Below are positions 12,743-14,823 of a stretch of 14,823 nt of DNA, in pieces (within the stretch, counting starts at the first letter, position 1; each line of letters begins with the position of its first letter). This DNA is from an uncultured Eggerthellaceae bacterium. Lineage in GTDB: Bacteria; Actinomycetota; Coriobacteriia; Coriobacteriales; Eggerthellaceae. The notes beneath the pieces are model-generated. The model was not told the origin of the DNA. It saw only the letters and a list, made by a program, of their open reading frames with translations, and ran no database searches. The stretch spans positions 1 to 14,823 of the forward strand of contig CAJUFC010000139.1 of assembly GCA_910585565.1 (NCBI GenBank), written 5' to 3'. The position numbers were made by a program, and so were the translations under genes.

Positions 12743-14245
12743 CTAAGCAATGTTCATGTCTGCAAGTGTGATGAGATGACAGCCCACTTCCTGCGCTCTT
12801 TTGACGCAGGCCTTAGTGAAAGGGCTTTTCGAAAAGACTACCAGTTCGTGCTTTGGAAAGGCAAACAAGCTAGCGCGATGGCAAAGCGTGTCTATGACGT
12901 TCGCGTCGGTTGGCTTCGTGCGCCATTTGCATTCACCGAAGATGGTTGTCCCGTTTTCGGCAAGGGCTACGATGTCTATATCAGCCTCTTGGCGAAGCTC
13001 GCGGTCGGTGCCCCACCACGATCCGATATCCATGATCAGGGGGATGGTGAGGCTATTGCGCTGGATTCCGTTTCGTTTGCCGTTTGCACTGTCGGTGGCG
13101 AGGGCAACGGTTTCGCCCATATGAGCGACGAGCCATTGGCGGCAAACTTCCTCGAAGGACGCGCCGAGGAACGCAGAAAGCTGCTCGCCTTCGATGAGCT
13201 GTGCGACCTGGTGTTCTCGTCCTGCTTGGAGCGGCGTCAGGAAGCGCGGGACAAAGCGATACCAGAAGCGAAACAGGTTGTCGCCCAAGACATAGCGCAC
13301 CTTTTTTCGATTGGCGTCGATGATGGGCTTGTGCGGGAATACGATGCCCAACGCGTCGAGAGAGCGTAGATACGAGCTTACGGCAGTCCTATCGAGTCCG
13401 GCCCCATCGGCGATTTCAGTGAGCTTGCCGACGCCATTGGCTATGGTGCGAATGATGGCATTGTAGTTCGAGGGATCGCGTAACTCCTGCTGGAGGAAGG
13501 AATCCGGTTCTCCGTAGAGGAAGCTGTCCGTGCGTAGGATGCTGCGTTCGAGGTTTTGCCCGAGGGCGAGCGCCGCATCGAACTGTTCGAGATATAGCGG
13601 CACACCGCCGACCATGCCGTACCACGTGATGACGGTTTCGACATCGACGCCATCAAGCAGCTGCGCAGCCTGGAAGATGTCAAAGGGTTCGAGTTTGATT
13701 TGGGCGGTACGTCTGCCATAGAGAGGGCTTTTGTATCCGAGGACTTGATGCTCCATGAAGCTCATGGATGATCCGCACAGTATGAGAAAGAGCTGGCTGT
13801 TGGCCTTGTTCTCGTCGATGAGCCTTTGCAGCAGCGACGAGACCGAACGGTCGCTTTCAGCTAGATAGGGGTATTCGTCGATGGCAAATATGATGCGCTG
13901 GTCGCGGGCGATGCGGAAGAGGTGGTCAAACGCTGCCTCAAAGGAAGAGAAGGTGGCTGAGGGGGATTGTTCGTCGAGTGCGGATGACGAGCCCTGCTGG
14001 TTGAGCGAGAGAATGGCGCCGCTCAGCGAAGCCAGGTTTTCTTTGGCACTCGATTCCCTTGCTGTGAAGACGGTGGCCTTCGGCGTGCCCCGGGTTTCCT
14101 TTGCCTGCGTATCGTGAATGAACTTGTTGATGAGGGAGGTTTTTCCTATGCGTCGACGCCCATAGATTACCGGCATCTGGAATCCGCCGCCCTGATAGAG
14201 CTGTTTGAGGGTCGTTAACTCTCGGTCCCTGCCTACAAACTTCAT
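12743..14245 (-). CDS. AAA ATPase with C-terminal DUF234-like nuclease-fold domain
   Basis: This 500-residue protein starts KFVGRDREL, the usual opening of the archaeal-type ATPase family. Walker A is GRRRIGKTS (29-37), Walker B IIFAIDEYPYL (118-128) and the sensor segment LILCGSSMSFM (154-164). MVGGVPLYLEQF and a winged-helix-like LTEIADGAGLDRTAVSSYL come next. The C-terminal DUF234-like domain has D424 in ADIDIVA and E438-C-K440 in FGECKW, the D...ExK pattern of PD-(D/E)XK nucleases, plus a VVFSKSPF strand. ATG 14245 has GAGG 6 nt upstream; ATG 14248 would be too close. It is on the same strand as the truncated ATPase but is a different subfamily. Function of these proteins is unknown; defence or mobile-element roles have been guessed for relatives. 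Much of the opposite strand is open but is a shadow. Confidence 0.85.
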   Translation of the reverse strand: MKFVGRDRELTTLKQLYQGGGFQMPVIYGRRRIGKTSLINKFIHDTQAKETRGTPKATVFTARESSAKENLASLSGAILSLNQQGSSSALDEQSPSATFSSFEAAFDHLFRIARDQRIIFAIDEYPYLAESDRSVSSLLQRLIDENKANSQLFLILCGSSMSFMEHQVLGYKSPLYGRRTAQIKLEPFDIFQAAQLLDGVDVETVITWYGMVGGVPLYLEQFDAALALGQNLERSILRTDSFLYGEPDSFLQQELRDPSNYNAIIRTIANGVGKLTEIADGAGLDRTAVSSYLRSLDALGIVFPHKPIIDANRKKVRYVLGDNLFRFWYRFVPRFLTPLQAGREHQVAQLIEGEQLSAFLGASFEEVCRQWLVAHMGETVALATDSANGKRNGIQRNSLTIPLIMDIGSWWGTDRELRQEADIDIVALAENGTTIFGECKWRTKPTDANVIDTLCHRASLFAFPKHELVVFSKSPFTKACVKRAQEVGCHLITLADMNIA

Positions 14246-14275
14246 CATGCACCTCGCTATTGTGTATGTAAGTAC

Positions 14276-14322
14276 GCTGTTTGTATAATCATAATTTGTA
14301 TAATTGTGATTATACAAACAGC
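14276..14322 (-). promoter_or_regulatory. operator/promoter: 16-bp perfect inverted repeat with three TTTGTATAAT copies
   Basis: GCTGTTTGTATAATCA (14276-14291) and TGATTATACAAACAGC (14307-14322) are perfect inverted arms of 16 bp around a 15-bp centre. The centre holds another TTTGTATAAT (14295-14304), so the motif occurs three times: two direct (15 bp apart) and one inverted. On the minus strand TTGCTG and TATACA are 16 bp apart inside it, a plausible promoter for the ATPase beginning at 14245. An RNA hairpin or attachment site is an alternative. Confidence 0.7.
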
Positions 14323-14415
14323 AACTAGCAGATGGGGCAAACATTCCGGGAGGGGATGAGCGGGCGTTGGGGATAGGTCTAATTGCAATCCTTTGCGCGA
14401 AGCAATCATGTATGC

Positions 14416-14745
14416 CTACGACGCCGCTGCTAGCTCTTTGGCGGTTTCGCTCCATGGGCGAATGCGATTGATTTCCTCGCTGATTTTGCGTTCGGTGATT
14501 TCGGTATCATAGGCTGCTTGCGCACGTAGCCAGTAGCCGTTTGTCAGACCAAAGAAACGGCAGAGCCTGAGGTCGGTGTCGGCGGTAATAGCGCGCTTGC
14601 CGCTGACGATTTGCCCGATACGACCTGCGGGCACCCCGATTTCCTTTGCGAGACGATACTGAGAAATGCCCATAGGCTCTAAGAACTCCTCTTTAAGCAG
14701 CTCTCCGGGACTGATGGACACGAGAGCATATTCGACGTTGCCCAT
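14416..14745 (-). CDS. higA: HigA-family antitoxin / XRE-type regulator
   Basis: This 109-residue DNA-binding protein opens SISPGELLKEEFLEPMGIS (10-28), the HigA signature. A helix-turn-helix comes next (QYRLAKEIGVPAGRIGQIVS, 29-48), then GKRAITADTDLRLCRFFG (49-66) and YWLRAQAAYD (71-80). HigA binds its own operator and, in higBA pairs, neutralises the mRNA interferase HigB encoded just upstream. Here ATG 14745 has GGGAGG 6-7 nt upstream and a complete promoter lies directly above, so no toxin gene precedes it. The 170 nt downstream also contain no HigB-like frame. It may be a lone regulator, or its toxin may lie outside the window. Confidence 0.88.
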   Translation of the reverse strand: MGNVEYALVSISPGELLKEEFLEPMGISQYRLAKEIGVPAGRIGQIVSGKRAITADTDLRLCRFFGLTNGYWLRAQAAYDTEITERKISEEINRIRPWSETAKELAAAS

Positions 14746-14777
14746 ACGGCGCCTCCCTAATGGTAGCGATTTCAAAA

Positions 14778-14806
14778 ATAATAACGCGACACGTTATTAA
14801 CGTCAA
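14778..14806 (-). promoter_or_regulatory. promoter of the higA-like gene
   Basis: On the minus strand TTGACG (complement of 14801-14806) and TATTAT (complement of 14778-14783) are 17 bp apart. Transcription should start near 14771, giving a leader of about 25 nt with a strong GGGAGG ribosome site. Both promoter boxes are overlapped by the palindromes at 14782-14812. Confidence 0.75.
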
Positions 14807-14812
14807 GCGTTA
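14782..14812 (-). promoter_or_regulatory. two tandem 15-bp palindromic operators over the higA promoter
   Basis: On the plus strand TAACGCGACACGTTA (14782-14796) and TAACGTCAAGCGTTA (14798-14812) are separated by 1 bp. Each has the form TAACGy-N3-rCGTTA, and together the two make a larger palindrome centred on 14797. Placement across the -35 and -10 boxes fits autorepression by HigA dimers binding side by side. Confidence 0.75.
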
Positions 14813-14823
14813 CTAGTGGCGTG

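Noticed and set aside
12641..13369. Long plus-strand open frame of 242 codons
   Set aside because: It lies antisense to the clearly conserved ATPase with nuclease-fold domain and shows no protein-family features; it is a shadow of that gene's codon pattern.
14249..14415. Hidden higB toxin gene downstream of higA
   Set aside because: Neither strand has an open frame of adequate length with HigB features.

Overview
The window reads as chromosomal DNA of a high-GC, anaerobic, gut-type actinobacterium, most likely a member of the Coriobacteriia. This is inferred from the GC-rich codon use with frequent GTG starts, the Ala/Gly/Asp-rich proteins, the short QueG-like iron-sulfur protein, and the protein families present. 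No rRNA or other phylogenetic marker is available to fix the genus.

Left region (1-1830): an AT-richer, plus-strand toxin-antitoxin operon with a textbook promoter (TTGACT-17 bp-TATAAT). It encodes a Panacea/DUF4065 antitoxin followed, 2 nt downstream, by a RelA/SpoT-domain toxin of the toxSAS type. The operon abuts the 3' end of a convergent tRNA-Arg(CCU) gene, a placement typical of integrated accessory DNA.

Central region (1970-8582): mostly housekeeping and conserved genes. On the minus strand are a homocysteine-methyltransferase-like protein that lacks the usual zinc cysteines, and a small conserved partner. On the plus strand are a short QueG-like double [4Fe-4S] protein, a small membrane protein overlapping a pyridoxamine kinase gene, serS, a single-pass membrane protein with an extracytoplasmic beta-rich domain, and a 133-residue protein that resembles the N-terminal domain of cyanophycin synthetase standing alone.

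ABC transporter (8616-11718): a polar amino-acid importer operon of lipoprotein binding protein, permease and ATPase. The permease carries an unusual extracytoplasmic N-terminal domain of about 160 residues. A strong 11-bp hairpin separates the binding-protein gene from the permease gene.

Right region (11894-14823): three minus-strand accessory genes, each preceded by its own set of short palindromes. They are an AAA_14/DUF4143-type ATPase with an apparent in-frame internal deletion, downstream of three 17-bp palindromes at an exact 32-bp period; a second ATPase with a C-terminal DUF234-like nuclease fold, downstream of a 16-bp perfect inverted repeat; and a HigA-type antitoxin with two tandem 15-bp palindromes laid over its own promoter and no toxin gene in view.

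The best candidates for something under-described are the toxSAS-Panacea pair, the lone cyanophycin-synthetase-N-domain-like protein, the permease ectodomain fusion, and the phased palindrome arrays in front of the ATPases.
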